DNA from: an uncultured Lachnospiraceae bacterium
GTDB taxonomy: Bacteria > Bacillota > Clostridia > Lachnospirales > Lachnospiraceae
NCBI GenBank assembly: GCA_910577785.1
Contig: CAJTNT010000044.1
Location: forward strand, 1 to 28,461
Direction: 5' to 3'
DNA length: 28,461 nucleotides
This document shows, piece by piece, positions 14,910 through 24,611 of this stretch; position 1 is the first letter of the stretch; the number at the start of each line of letters is the position of its first letter. The translations under genes were made by a program, and so were the position numbers. The notes beneath the pieces were generated by a model that did not search any database, was not told the origin of the DNA, and saw nothing but the letters and a program-made list of their open reading frames with translations.

Positions 14910-17153
14910 ATGCCGGAATATGCAAATATTGTCATTGACATTTCTCATGAGAAATTGGATAAAATATTTCAATATCGGATACCGGAAGCCTTGCGCACGG
15001 ATCTTGCCGTGGGGATGCGGGTGTCCGTCCCATTTGGGGCTGGGAACCGGGTCACGGCAGGCTATGTGGTAGGGCTGACGGAGGAAGCCTCCTATGATCC
15101 GGAGAAGATAAAGGAAATAAAAGGCCTGGTGCCAGGGAGCATCCCGATTGAGTCACAGCTGATCGCGCTGGCGGATTGGATGCGGGAGAACTATGGCGGG
15201 ACAATGAACCATGCCCTCAAGACTGTGCTTCCGATTAAGCAGAAGGCGGCGGAGAAGAAGCAGCGTTTTGTGTCGCTGGCGGTGAGCCGCGAAGAGGCCA
15301 AAGAGCAGCTTGCCTTGTTTGAAAAGAAGCATTATACGGCGCGTGCGAGGCTGATGTCTGCCTTGCTGGAGCAGAGTCCGATTCCCTATGAAACAGTGGT
15401 GGTGAAATGGAATATTTCCTTTGCCGTCATCCGTTCGATGAAGAAGATGGGAATGGTAAATGTAGAGGAAAGGCGTCTGTTCCGCAGCCCCTTTGGGGAA
15501 ATCCCTCAGGAAGGGCAGAGGCTTGCGCTCAATGAGGATCAGCGGCAAGTGGTGGCGAGGATCTGGCAGGAGTGGCAGCAGGGTTGCCGCCGCACGTATT
15601 TAATCCATGGCGTGACGGGAAGCGGGAAAACGGCAGTGTACATTGAACTGATTGAACGGGTGGTGCAGGCGGGGCGGCAGGCCATTGTACTGATCCCTGA
15701 GATTGCCCTCACTTATCAGACTGTGGCGCGGTTTTACCAGCGTTTTGGGGAACGGGTGTCTATCCTCAATTCCAAAATGTCCGCTGGGGAGCGCTCCGAC
15801 CAGTTTGAGCGTGCCAGCCAGGGGGAAGTGGATGTGATGATAGGCCCGCGTTCGGCGCTGTTTACACCCTTTTCCGATCTGGGCATGATTATTATTGATG
15901 AGGAACATGAATCCAGTTATAAGAGCGAGACGCTGCCACGCTACCATGCCAGGGAGACGGCCATTGCCCGCGCCGGGATGGCCGGGGCGAGCGTGGTGCT
16001 GGGTTCCGCTACCCCCTCCGTGGATAGTTATTACAAGGCGAGGAAGGGGGAGTATGTGCTGTTGGAGCTGGAGAAGCGGATTGATGAGAAGCCGCTGCCA
16101 GCCTGCCATATGGTGGATTTGCGGGAAGAACTCAGGAGGGGCAACCGTTCCATTTTAAGTGAGAAGCTGCAGGCTTTGATGGAACAGAGGCTTTCGGACG
16201 GCCAGCAGGTGATGCTGTTTCTGAACCGACGGGGTCTGGCTGGCGTTATCACCTGCCGTTCTTGCGGCTATGTGCCCAAATGCCCCCACTGCGATGTGTC
16301 CCTGAGCCAGCATAACAACGGCAAGGCAGTCTGCCACTACTGCGGCTATGAGGAGCCGGTGCCAGAGACATGCCCCCAATGCGGTTCCACTTATATCAGC
16401 GGATTTAAGGCAGGGACGCAGAAGATTGAGGAGATTGTGAGAGCCAGGTTTCCCAAGGCCAGGGTGCTGCGGATGGATTATGATACGACCCGCAGGAAGG
16501 ATGGCTATGAGAAAATCCTCTCCGCTTTTTCCAACCAGGAGGCGGATATTTTAATCGGCACACAGATGATTGTTAAGGGGCACGATTTTCCGAATGTGAC
16601 GCTGGTGGGCGTGTTGGCTGCCGATCTGTCCTTGCATGTGGGCGATTACCGAGCAGCAGAGCGGACCTTCCAGCTGATTACACAGGCGGCGGGCCGAGCT
16701 GGCCGGGGAAGGCTGCCAGGGGAAGTGGTCATACAGACATATACCCCGGATCATTACTGCATGAGGCTTTCACAGAGCCAGGACTATAAGAGGTTTTATG
16801 AGGCGGAGGCTGCTTACCGTGCATTGCTGCACTATCCGCCCTGCGGCCATATGATGGTGATGCTGGTGGCTTCCGGGGATGAAATGACCGCCACGCTGCT
16901 GATGGAGCTTTTGGCCGGCAAAATCCGCAAGGCGCAGGAAGGCGGCAAGCTGCAGGGTCTGTCAATTATTGGCCCCGCCAGCCCGCCGGTGGCAAAAATG
17001 AAGGATATTTACCGTAGAGTCATGTATTTCAAGCATGGGGATTATCAGGAGCTTGTAAATATCAAAGATGTGCTGGAGCAGTTTGTGGCTCGCCATCATG
17101 AGTTCGCGGCTGCAACGATACAGTTTGACTTTGATCCCATGGGAGGCTTCTGA
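14910..17153 (+). CDS. priA: primosomal protein N' (PriA helicase)
   Basis: Replication-restart helicase that recognises stalled forks and reloads DnaB. An N-terminal 3'-end-binding region (residues ~1-105) is followed by Walker A GVTGSGKT (234-241) and the DEEH box (330-333). Eight cysteines (CRSCGY, CPHC, CHYCGY, CPQCGS; about 449-492) form the two zinc sites inserted in the helicase core. QAAGRAGRG is motif VI. At 747 aa it is full length. GGGGGTG before ATG 14910, 10 bases after murE. Confidence 0.96.
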   Translation: MPEYANIVIDISHEKLDKIFQYRIPEALRTDLAVGMRVSVPFGAGNRVTAGYVVGLTEEASYDPEKIKEIKGLVPGSIPIESQLIALADWMRENYGGTMNHALKTVLPIKQKAAEKKQRFVSLAVSREEAKEQLALFEKKHYTARARLMSALLEQSPIPYETVVVKWNISFAVIRSMKKMGMVNVEERRLFRSPFGEIPQEGQRLALNEDQRQVVARIWQEWQQGCRRTYLIHGVTGSGKTAVYIELIERVVQAGRQAIVLIPEIALTYQTVARFYQRFGERVSILNSKMSAGERSDQFERASQGEVDVMIGPRSALFTPFSDLGMIIIDEEHESSYKSETLPRYHARETAIARAGMAGASVVLGSATPSVDSYYKARKGEYVLLELEKRIDEKPLPACHMVDLREELRRGNRSILSEKLQALMEQRLSDGQQVMLFLNRRGLAGVITCRSCGYVPKCPHCDVSLSQHNNGKAVCHYCGYEEPVPETCPQCGSTYISGFKAGTQKIEEIVRARFPKARVLRMDYDTTRRKDGYEKILSAFSNQEADILIGTQMIVKGHDFPNVTLVGVLAADLSLHVGDYRAAERTFQLITQAAGRAGRGRLPGEVVIQTYTPDHYCMRLSQSQDYKRFYEAEAAYRALLHYPPCGHMMVMLVASGDEMTATLLMELLAGKIRKAQEGGKLQGLSIIGPASPPVAKMKDIYRRVMYFKHGDYQELVNIKDVLEQFVARHHEFAAATIQFDFDPMGGF

Positions 17154-17194
17154 ATGAAACCGTTACAGATGGAGAAGAATAGGAGGATAGGAAG

Positions 17195-17674
17195 ATGGCG
17201 TTAAGGAAAATCCGTCAGCTGGGGGATGAGGTGCTGAGCAAGAAGTGCCGGGAAGTAAGAGAGATGACGCCCAGGATTCGGGAATTGATCGAAGATATGA
17301 AGGAAACGATGTATGAAGCGAACGGCGTGGGCCTTGCCGCCCCCCAGGTAGGGGTTTTGCGGAGGGTGGTCGTTATTGATGTGGGAGAAGGGCCGATTGT
17401 GCTGATAAATCCGCGTATTCTGGAGCAGAGCGGGGAGCGGACAGAAGATGAGGGCTGCCTGAGCCTTCCAGGAAAGGCAGGGCAGGTGACAAGGCCTGCT
17501 TATGTGAAGGTAGAGGCCTGCAATGAGAACATGGAAAAGGTAATCCTAGAGGGGGAGGAACTGCTAGCCAGAGCCTTCTGCCATGAGATTGACCATCTTG
17601 ACGGCCATATGTATGTGGAAAAGGTAGAGGGGGGGCTGCATGATGTGGTGTATGAGGAGGAAGAAGAGGCGTAA
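17195..17674 (+). CDS. def: peptide deformylase
   Basis: Removes the formyl group from N-terminal fMet of nascent proteins. All three motifs are present: GVGLAAPQVG (44-53), EGCLSLP (86-92) and HEIDHLDG (130-137). Metal ligands are C88, H130 and H134, catalytic E131. At 159 aa, without a C-terminal extension, it resembles compact clostridial enzymes. AGGAGG lies shortly upstream. Directly followed by fmt, the enzyme that adds the formyl group, a classic pairing. Confidence 0.96.
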   Translation: MALRKIRQLGDEVLSKKCREVREMTPRIRELIEDMKETMYEANGVGLAAPQVGVLRRVVVIDVGEGPIVLINPRILEQSGERTEDEGCLSLPGKAGQVTRPAYVKVEACNENMEKVILEGEELLARAFCHEIDHLDGHMYVEKVEGGLHDVVYEEEEEA

Positions 17675-17688
17675 AGGAGTGTGGAAGG

Positions 17689-18624
17689 ATGAAAATAATC
17701 TTTATGGGAACGCCGGATTTTTCCGTAGGTACCCTGGAAAAGCTAATAGAAGCAGGCCATGAAATTGTATTGGTGGTCACGCAGCCCGATAAGCCGAAAG
17801 GAAGGAGCAAGGCGCTGCAGTTTTCGCCGGTGAAGGAGGCGGCATTGGCGCATGGGCTCAAGGTGTACCAGCCGAGGAGGATACGGGAACCGCAGTGTGT
17901 GGAATACTTAAGGGAATATAGGGCGGATATTGCGGTAGTCGTGGCTTTTGGGCAGATCCTTCCCAAGGAGATTCTGGAAATGCCCAAGTTTGGGTGCGTG
18001 AACGTCCATGCTTCCCTGCTGCCAAAATACCGTGGGGCTTCTCCCATCCAGTGGGCAGTCATCCAGGGGGAAGAAGTTACGGGAGTGACAACGATGCGGA
18101 TGGATGAAGGGGTTGATACTGGGGATATTATCCTCCAGCAGGAGGTACGGCTTCGGGAGGGTGAGACAGGCGGGAGCCTCTTTGGTCGTCTGTCCGAAGC
18201 AGGCGCGGAACTCTGTGTAAAGACCTTGGAAGCCATTGGCCAGGGGACTGCCGTCTTTACGCCGCAGGATCATCAGAAGGCGACCCATACAAAGATGATA
18301 CAGAAGCAGATGGGGAACCTTGACTGGAGCCGGCCGGCTAGGGAATTGGAATGCCTGATCCGTGGCCTAAACCCGTGGCCCAGCGCCTATACCTCCCTGC
18401 AAGGCAAGACGCTTAAAATATGGAAGGCTTCCGTGGAAGAGGGAGCTTTGGGCATACAGCCTCCGGGGACAATCATGGAAGTTGGCAAGGTCGCCTGGAA
18501 GGTGCAGACAGGGCAGGGGCTGCTGGTGCTGGAGGAAGTCCAATTGGAAGGGAAGAAGCGGATGGCAGCCGCTGATTTCCTGCGGGGGTTCCCGCTGGAG
18601 GCCGGACAGAAATTTGATAGATGA
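17689..18624 (+). CDS. fmt: methionyl-tRNA formyltransferase
   Basis: Transfers a formyl group from 10-formyl-THF to initiator Met-tRNA. The catalytic triad N105, H107, D143 is visible in the segments VNVHASLLPKYRGASPIQ and GVDTGDI. The C-terminal tRNA-binding domain (about 205-311) is present. Length 311 aa is typical. It begins 14 bases after def; a GGAGTGTGGAAGG stretch is the ribosome site. Confidence 0.96.
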   Translation: MKIIFMGTPDFSVGTLEKLIEAGHEIVLVVTQPDKPKGRSKALQFSPVKEAALAHGLKVYQPRRIREPQCVEYLREYRADIAVVVAFGQILPKEILEMPKFGCVNVHASLLPKYRGASPIQWAVIQGEEVTGVTTMRMDEGVDTGDIILQQEVRLREGETGGSLFGRLSEAGAELCVKTLEAIGQGTAVFTPQDHQKATHTKMIQKQMGNLDWSRPARELECLIRGLNPWPSAYTSLQGKTLKIWKASVEEGALGIQPPGTIMEVGKVAWKVQTGQGLLVLEEVQLEGKKRMAAADFLRGFPLEAGQKFDR

Positions 18625-18637
18625 AGGAGTGACAGAT

Positions 18638-19345
18638 ATGCCATATTATGGATTTTATTTTGACCCTACGTATCTTTTGGTGGTGATTGGAGCAGTAATA
18701 TGCCTGCTGGCGTCCGCAAGGGTGAAAACCACATTTCACAAATACGACAGAGTGCGCAGTATGTCGGGCATGACAGGCGCACAGGCTGCGGAGAGGATCT
18801 TGCATGCCGCTGGCATTTATGATGTTTCTATCCAGCATGTATCCGGGAACCTGACTGATCATTACGATCCCAGGCATAAGGTGCTGCGCCTTTCTGACAG
18901 TACCTATGGCTCTGCCTCTGTTGCGGCAGTCGGGGTGGCGGCCCATGAATGCGGCCATGCGATCCAGCACCAGCATTCTTATCTGCCATTGATGATCCGC
19001 GGGGCGATTGTCCCAGTGGCGAATATCGGCTCTTTTGCCGCGTGGCCGCTGATTGTCATTGGCCTGTTCTTTACGAGCAGTACCGGCAGCTTTTTGATTA
19101 ATATCGGCATTCTCTGTTTTTCCTTTGCCGTGCTGTTCCAGCTTGTTACCCTGCCGGTGGAATTTAATGCTTCGAACCGTGCTGTCCGTATTCTGGGAAG
19201 CACAGGCATCCTGGGGCAAGAAGAGCTGAAGGGGACGAGGAAGGTTCTGGGCGCTGCTGCATTGACGTACGTGGCGGGTGCTGCGGCATCAATTTTGCAG
19301 TTGCTGCGCCTTTTGATTCTTTTTGGCGGCAGGAGTGACGATTAA
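18638..19345 (+). CDS. membrane zinc metallopeptidase (YugP family)
   Basis: A neutral zinc metallopeptidase with an HECGH motif (H103, E104, H107) in the segment VAAHECGHAIQHQHSY. Hydrophobic spans occur at about 11-27, 115-140, 150-170 and 208-230, so it is an integral membrane protein with a cytosol-near active site. Length 235 aa matches the family. ATG 18638 is preceded by GAAGGAGTGACAG, which overlaps the fmt stop. Its substrate is unknown; the position between fmt and rsmB is frequently conserved in Clostridia. Confidence 0.88.
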   Translation: MPYYGFYFDPTYLLVVIGAVICLLASARVKTTFHKYDRVRSMSGMTGAQAAERILHAAGIYDVSIQHVSGNLTDHYDPRHKVLRLSDSTYGSASVAAVGVAAHECGHAIQHQHSYLPLMIRGAIVPVANIGSFAAWPLIVIGLFFTSSTGSFLINIGILCFSFAVLFQLVTLPVEFNASNRAVRILGSTGILGQEELKGTRKVLGAAALTYVAGAAASILQLLRLLILFGGRSDD

Positions 19346-19361
19346 AGGAGGAGCCCGTTGT

Positions 19362-20696
19362 ATGGATGCGAACAACATAACTCCTAGGGAAATTATCCTG
19401 GGAATCTTGCTGGAAATAACAGAAAATGGGGCTTACAGCCACCTTGCCATACGCAGCGCCCTGGACAAATACCAGTACTTGGGAAAACAGGACCGCAGCT
19501 TTATTACCCGTATTTGTGAAGGGACGCTGGAGCGTATGATAACGATAGATTATATCATTGGCCAATTTTCTACGGTCAAGGTAAGCAAAATGAAGCCTGT
19601 CCTGCGTGGGATCCTCCGTTTCAGCGTCTATGAGCTGAAGTATATGGATTCCATCCCTCCGTCTGCCACCTGCAATGAGGCTGTGAAGCTGGCGCAGAAA
19701 AAGGGCTTCCGTTCCCTGAAAGGCTTTGTCAACGCCGTCCTGCGCAATATTGCCCGTAATTTGGATGCCCTTTCCTTCCCGGATCCTCACTCCTCTCCCT
19801 TAGACAGCCTTTCCATAACATATTCCATGCCTCTATGGATTCTGGAATTATGGAAAGGGTCATACTCTCTTCTACAGATAGAAGAATTTCTGAAAGCCTT
19901 CCTGTCCCCTTCTCCAACTACAATCCGCATCAATCCGCTTAAGACGTCAAAAGAAGATTTAATATCTGAATTAAAAGCTGATGGAATCAAGGTTTCTGAT
20001 GAAACAGGGATTCCAAATGCTCTTTTTATCAGCAATTATGACTATTTGGGGAAAATCCCTGCGTTCCAGTCAGGCAAATTTTATGTACAGGATTTAAGCT
20101 CTATGCAGGTATCGCTGTGGGCAGCGCCGAAAAAAGGGGATTACGTGATTGATGTCTGTGCCGCCCCTGGAGGCAAGAGCATCCATATGGCAGAGCTTAT
20201 GGAAGGAAGCGGCATAGTGGAGGCCAGGGATATCTCTCCTTACAAGGTATCTTTCATCAAGGAGAATATCGAACGCTGCCAGCTTCCCAATATTCGTCCT
20301 ATGGTAGCAGATGCAAGGATTTTGGAACAGGAAAAAATACGGCAGGCAGATATTGTGATTGCTGACCTTCCATGTTCTGGGCTGGGGGCTTTGGGGAAGC
20401 GGTCCGATATGAAGTATAAGCTGACTCCGCAGATGTGCCAGGATTTGGTTCTCCTTCAGAGAGAAATCCTACATACGGTGCAGCAGTATGTCAAGCCTGG
20501 GGGCGTTCTTATGTACAGTACCTGTACGATAAATCCTGCCGAAAATGAGGAAAATGTGTCATGGTTCCTGGAAAGCCATCCACATTTTACCCTGGAGCGC
20601 CAGCAGCAGATACTTCCTGAAGAAAAATTAAATGACGGTTTTTTCCTGGCGAAGCTCCTGTGCCAGGCTACGGGGAAGAATATGCCAAACAGATAG
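19362..20696 (+). CDS. rsmB: 16S rRNA (cytosine-967-C5)-methyltransferase
   Basis: Methylates C967 of 16S rRNA using S-adenosylmethionine. An N-terminal NusB-like RNA-binding domain (about 1-140) precedes the Rossmann methyltransferase. The SAM loop is DVCAAPGGKS (~264-273); catalytic cysteines are C338 in ADLPCSGLG and C388 in YSTCTINPAENE. Length 444 aa is normal. AGGAGG at 19346-19351 with 10-base spacing supports ATG 19362 rather than the upstream in-frame extension. Codon use in 19780-20040 is more A/T-rich than elsewhere in the gene. Confidence 0.95.
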   Translation: MDANNITPREIILGILLEITENGAYSHLAIRSALDKYQYLGKQDRSFITRICEGTLERMITIDYIIGQFSTVKVSKMKPVLRGILRFSVYELKYMDSIPPSATCNEAVKLAQKKGFRSLKGFVNAVLRNIARNLDALSFPDPHSSPLDSLSITYSMPLWILELWKGSYSLLQIEEFLKAFLSPSPTTIRINPLKTSKEDLISELKADGIKVSDETGIPNALFISNYDYLGKIPAFQSGKFYVQDLSSMQVSLWAAPKKGDYVIDVCAAPGGKSIHMAELMEGSGIVEARDISPYKVSFIKENIERCQLPNIRPMVADARILEQEKIRQADIVIADLPCSGLGALGKRSDMKYKLTPQMCQDLVLLQREILHTVQQYVKPGGVLMYSTCTINPAENEENVSWFLESHPHFTLERQQQILPEEKLNDGFFLAKLLCQATGKNMPNR

Positions 20697-20726
20697 AAGA
20701 ACATCTTGTAAAGAATAGAGGAATCT

Positions 20727-21776
20727 ATGGAAAGAAAAGATATTAAATCCTTATATAATAAAGAGTTGGAGGAATTTCTGGTGTCCCTGGGTGAAAAGCC
20801 CTTCCGTGCAAGGCAGATATATGCCTGGCTTCATGTAAAGCATGCGGTGTCTTTTGAAGAGATGACAGACCTATCCAAACAGTTAAAAGAAAAATTAACA
20901 AATGCCTGCCGCATTACGGTGTTGAAACAAGAGAGGATGCAGCGTTCAAAGATAGACGGCACCAGGAAATATCTGTTCGCCCTGGAGGATGGCAATATGG
21001 TGGAAAGCGTCTGGATGCGCTACCGCCATGGGAACAGCGTCTGCGTTTCTTCCCAGGCTGGCTGCCGTATGGGCTGCCGCTTCTGCGCATCGGCTCTCGG
21101 CGGACTGGTGCGGAACCTGACGGCGGGGGAGATGTTGGAACAGGTTTACCGTATCCAGGAAGACACAGGCGAGCGGGTGTCCCATGTCGTGGTGATGGGG
21201 ACAGGGGAGCCTTTGGACAATTACGATAATTTCCTGCGTTTCGTGCGCCTTTTATCGGATGAAAAAGGCATGAATATCAGCCAGCGGAATATCACGGCCT
21301 CTACCTGTGGGATTGTGCCAGGGATACGCAGGCTGGCGGAGGAAGGCCTGCAGATTACTCTGGCGCTGTCCCTCCATGCCCCTGCCCAGGAGAAGCGTCT
21401 TTCCCTAATGCCAGTGGCCGGGAAATATGGGCTCCAGGAAGTGATAGAGGCCTGCAGGGATTATTTTGCCAGCACCGGCCGCAGGATTACGTTTGAATAC
21501 AGCCTGATGGGTGGAATTAATGACAGCAGGGAGGATGCAAGGCAGCTGGCCAGGCTGATCCAGGGCATGAACTGCCATGTGAATTTAATCCCCGTGAACC
21601 CGGTAGATGAGCGGGATTATGCCCAGCCATCGCCCCAGCAGGTGTCTAATTTCAAAAATAACCTTGAAAAATATGGAATAAATGTTACTATAAGAAGGGA
21701 AATGGGCAGAGATATCGATGGGGCCTGTGGACAGTTGCGGAAGCGATATCTAGATAGGGAGGCGGGAATTTTATGA
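20727..21776 (+). CDS. rlmN: 23S rRNA (adenine-2503-C2) / tRNA methyltransferase RlmN
   Basis: Radical-SAM enzyme that methylates A2503 of 23S rRNA and A37 of some tRNAs. The cluster motif CRMGCRFC gives C113, C117 and C120. C334 in DGACGQLR is the expected second catalytic cysteine near the C-terminus. VVVMGTGEPLDNYDN is the SAM-binding GEP motif. At 349 aa it is full length. The stop overlaps the prpC start by ATGA (21773-21776). Confidence 0.96.
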   Translation: MERKDIKSLYNKELEEFLVSLGEKPFRARQIYAWLHVKHAVSFEEMTDLSKQLKEKLTNACRITVLKQERMQRSKIDGTRKYLFALEDGNMVESVWMRYRHGNSVCVSSQAGCRMGCRFCASALGGLVRNLTAGEMLEQVYRIQEDTGERVSHVVVMGTGEPLDNYDNFLRFVRLLSDEKGMNISQRNITASTCGIVPGIRRLAEEGLQITLALSLHAPAQEKRLSLMPVAGKYGLQEVIEACRDYFASTGRRITFEYSLMGGINDSREDARQLARLIQGMNCHVNLIPVNPVDERDYAQPSPQQVSNFKNNLEKYGINVTIRREMGRDIDGACGQLRKRYLDREAGIL

Positions 21777-22516
21777 GGGCATTATCTAAAACAGATACAG
21801 GAAGGCGGCGGCGGATGAACCAGGATTATGTGTTCCTGTCTGAGACGCCGGTAGGCGCGTTGCCCAACCTGCTGATTTTAGCGGATGGCATGGGCGGCCA
21901 TAATGCGGGAGACTATGCTTCCAGATATACGGTGGAAACGATTGTAGATTCCGTGAAGGATAGCAGGGAATACGCACCCATTGCCATTATCAAAAAAGCC
22001 ATCCAGAGCGCTAACCAGGCTGTGCTGGCCAAGGCGCAGATGGATATAGACTTCGAAGGCATGGGAACCACGGTGGTGGTAGCCACGGTATTTGGGAATG
22101 AGCTGTGCGTGGCAAATGTAGGCGATAGCCGCCTGTATCTGGCAAATGACAGCTTAGAGCAGATTACGAAGGATCATTCTTATGTCCAGGAAATGGTGCG
22201 CAGGGGAGAGATTTCCCCGGAAGCCGCCAGGGTGCATCCGGATCGGAACATTATTACACGGGCAATTGGCGGAGGAAAAGGAGTTGCGATTGATTTTTTT
22301 GAGGTGGAACTGCGGGAAGGCGACCAGATTCTAATGTGTTCCGATGGGCTGACTGATATGCTGGAGGATTGGGAGATTTTTGGGATTATAAAGAGGCATC
22401 GGGATTTGCCATCCGTCTTGGAAGAATTGGTGGATCAGGCGAACCAGCAAGGCGGCAATGACAATATCACTGTGATTATGACGGAGGCATTTGGAAATGA
22501 GGTGAAAAAATGCTAA
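21773..22516 (+). CDS. prpC: PP2C-family Ser/Thr protein phosphatase
   Basis: Stp1/PrpC-type metal-dependent phosphatase that counteracts the adjacent PASTA kinase. The metal-binding motifs are visible: RRMNQDY, LADGMGGHNAGDYAS (residues ~40-54), NVGDSRLY, CSDGLTDML and NQQGGNDNITV. Length 247 aa is typical. It overlaps rlmN by 4 bases and the kinase gene by 7 (22510-22516), a common arrangement for this phosphatase-kinase pair. Confidence 0.95.
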   Translation: MRALSKTDTGRRRRMNQDYVFLSETPVGALPNLLILADGMGGHNAGDYASRYTVETIVDSVKDSREYAPIAIIKKAIQSANQAVLAKAQMDIDFEGMGTTVVVATVFGNELCVANVGDSRLYLANDSLEQITKDHSYVQEMVRRGEISPEAARVHPDRNIITRAIGGGKGVAIDFFEVELREGDQILMCSDGLTDMLEDWEIFGIIKRHRDLPSVLEELVDQANQQGGNDNITVIMTEAFGNEVKKC

Positions 22517-24597
22517 GAGAAGGAACGTATATTGCAAGCAGATATGAGGTTGTCGGCAAGGCGGGAAGCGGCGGAATGGCTGATGTCTACAAGGCCAAGG
22601 ATCATATCCTGGGGCGCTTTGTGGGCATTAAGGTGCTGAAGCAGGAATTTTCGGAAGATGTGAATTTTGTCACCAAATTCCGGACAGAGGCGCAGTCGGC
22701 CGCAGGCCTGGAGCATCCGAATATTGTGAATATCTATGATGTGGGAAGCGAGAATTCCATGCATTATATTGTCATGGAGTATGTGGAGGGCATCACCCTT
22801 AAGACCTACATCGAGAAAAAGGGGCGGCTTTCTTTTAAGGAAGCGGTCAGCATTGCCATCCAGGTCGGGCGGGGGATTGAGGCCGCCCATAACAAGCACA
22901 TTATCCACAGGGACATTAAGCCGCAGAATATCATTATTTCTACCGAAGGCAAGGTAAAGGTTACAGATTTTGGCATAGCCAGGGTAACGACGGCCAATAC
23001 CATCAATGCAGATGTGATGGGCTCTGTTCACTATTCTTCCCCAGAGCAGGCCAGGAACGGGTTTGTGGATGGGAAGAGCGATATTTATTCCCTGGGGATT
23101 GTGATGTATGAGATGGTGACCGGGCGGGTGCCATTTGATGGGGAATCTACGGTGGCTATTGCCATCCAGCATCTGCAGGAAGAAATGACGCCGCCCAGCG
23201 TTTATGCCCCCGATCTTCCCATTAGCATAGAGAAAATCATTCTCAAGTGTACCCAAAAGAGCCCAGATCGCCGTTATGACAATATCAGCGATCTGCTGCT
23301 GGACCTGAAACGTGCGCTGATTAATCCGGATGAGGACTTTGTGGTAACGGCGCCCATCGGGCAGCAGGATAAAACCAAAGTAGTGAGGCCGGACGAGGTG
23401 GAGAGCATCAAGAAGCAGAGCCGTAATATCCACTATAAAGAAGAAAGGGAAGAGCTGGAGGATGACGCCGACGAGGATGAGGATGACGAGGATGACGGTT
23501 TTTTAAATCCCAAAATGGAAAAAGCGGTTACCATTATGGGCATTGTGGCGGCGGTCATTATTGTGATTATTATAGTGTACATTGGCGGCAGTTTCCTTGG
23601 TTTGTTCCGTTTTGGCGGCGGAAGCGATGAGGACGGGCCGGAGGGCGAGCCGATCCAGACGGTACAGGATGATAATGAGGACGATGAGGCGGAGAAGGTG
23701 GAGATGATTGACCTTAAGAACATGACCTTTGAAGAGGCCCAAAATGCCCTCAATACCATTCACCTGGGCATTCAGAGGGGCGGCGAGGAGTCGTCGGATA
23801 CCTATGCAGAAGGGCGCATTATTTCCCAAAGCGAGGAAAAGGGTGCAAAATTGGACAAGAATACAACGATCTATGTGGTGATCAGTACAGGCGTAGGCGA
23901 GGTTCCTGTACCAAACGTGGTAGGCATGGACAAGTCCACGGCGGAGACCACGCTGCGGAACCAGGGATTTTACCCAAGCTTCGATTACAGTTACAGCGAA
24001 CAGGAGAATGACAAAGTAATTTCCCAAAGCCCCGTGGGGGACACGAAGGCCAAGAAGGGAGAGACGGTCACGGTGATTCTGAGCCGGGGCAAAGAGCCGA
24101 TCCTTATGCCTGGCGTGCAGGGCAAGCCGGAGGCAGAGGCCAAGGCGCAGCTGGAAGCATTGCGGCTGTCTGTGACCACTACCTCCGACTACAGCGATAC
24201 TGTGCCAGAGGGCTGCGTCATTTGGCAGAGCGTGGAAGAAGGCAAGCCGCTGGAGGAAAATGCCGCCGTGACGATTTGTATTAGCATGGGCAAGGAGATA
24301 ACAACCCTTTATTATTCCCTGAACAATTATGAAATCCCCAAGCTGGATCAGATTCCGGAAGATGTCATCAGCGTCCAGGCGGAGATTACGCTTTTTAAGG
24401 CGGAGGGAAACGATGAAATCAACAGCTGGACGGCTACGACCTTCCCGTTTGCGGTCAGCCAGGAGAATATTGAGAACTGCGATTCCGGCTACTTTGTGAT
24501 TGAATGGGAATGGAAATACGAAGATGAGGATGGGACGATTATTACCGAAGGGACAGAGACTTATATTGAATCTGTTTCCTTTACGCCCAATCAGTAG
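22510..24597 (+). CDS. prkC: PASTA-domain Ser/Thr protein kinase (PrkC/PknB type)
   Basis: Membrane kinase sensing muropeptides/lipid II and controlling wall synthesis, dormancy exit and growth. The kinase domain spans about 1-270: K41, HRDIKPQN with catalytic D135, DFG D153. A very acidic juxtamembrane stretch (about 308-333) precedes one membrane span at about 338-365. Outside are three PASTA-like repeats (about 398-463, 464-530, 531-595), then a roughly 100-residue C-terminal region (596-695) that is not a PASTA repeat and contains WEWKYEDEDGT. 695 aa is in the family range. GAGGTG just upstream is the ribosome site, within prpC. Confidence 0.95.
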   Translation: MLREGTYIASRYEVVGKAGSGGMADVYKAKDHILGRFVGIKVLKQEFSEDVNFVTKFRTEAQSAAGLEHPNIVNIYDVGSENSMHYIVMEYVEGITLKTYIEKKGRLSFKEAVSIAIQVGRGIEAAHNKHIIHRDIKPQNIIISTEGKVKVTDFGIARVTTANTINADVMGSVHYSSPEQARNGFVDGKSDIYSLGIVMYEMVTGRVPFDGESTVAIAIQHLQEEMTPPSVYAPDLPISIEKIILKCTQKSPDRRYDNISDLLLDLKRALINPDEDFVVTAPIGQQDKTKVVRPDEVESIKKQSRNIHYKEEREELEDDADEDEDDEDDGFLNPKMEKAVTIMGIVAAVIIVIIIVYIGGSFLGLFRFGGGSDEDGPEGEPIQTVQDDNEDDEAEKVEMIDLKNMTFEEAQNALNTIHLGIQRGGEESSDTYAEGRIISQSEEKGAKLDKNTTIYVVISTGVGEVPVPNVVGMDKSTAETTLRNQGFYPSFDYSYSEQENDKVISQSPVGDTKAKKGETVTVILSRGKEPILMPGVQGKPEAEAKAQLEALRLSVTTTSDYSDTVPEGCVIWQSVEEGKPLEENAAVTICISMGKEITTLYYSLNNYEIPKLDQIPEDVISVQAEITLFKAEGNDEINSWTATTFPFAVSQENIENCDSGYFVIEWEWKYEDEDGTIITEGTETYIESVSFTPNQ

Positions 24598-24611
24598 GCC
24601 GGGGAATGGAT

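Noticed and set aside
17154..17204. 16-residue frame between priA and def
   Set aside because: Starts right after the priA stop without its own ribosome site and runs over the def ribosome site; likely incidental.
22513..23433. Long minus-strand frame (306 codons) opposite the kinase gene
   Set aside because: Antisense shadow of a well-supported kinase domain; no ribosome site or recognisable domain. The same applies to the minus-strand frame at 17373-18236 opposite def and fmt.
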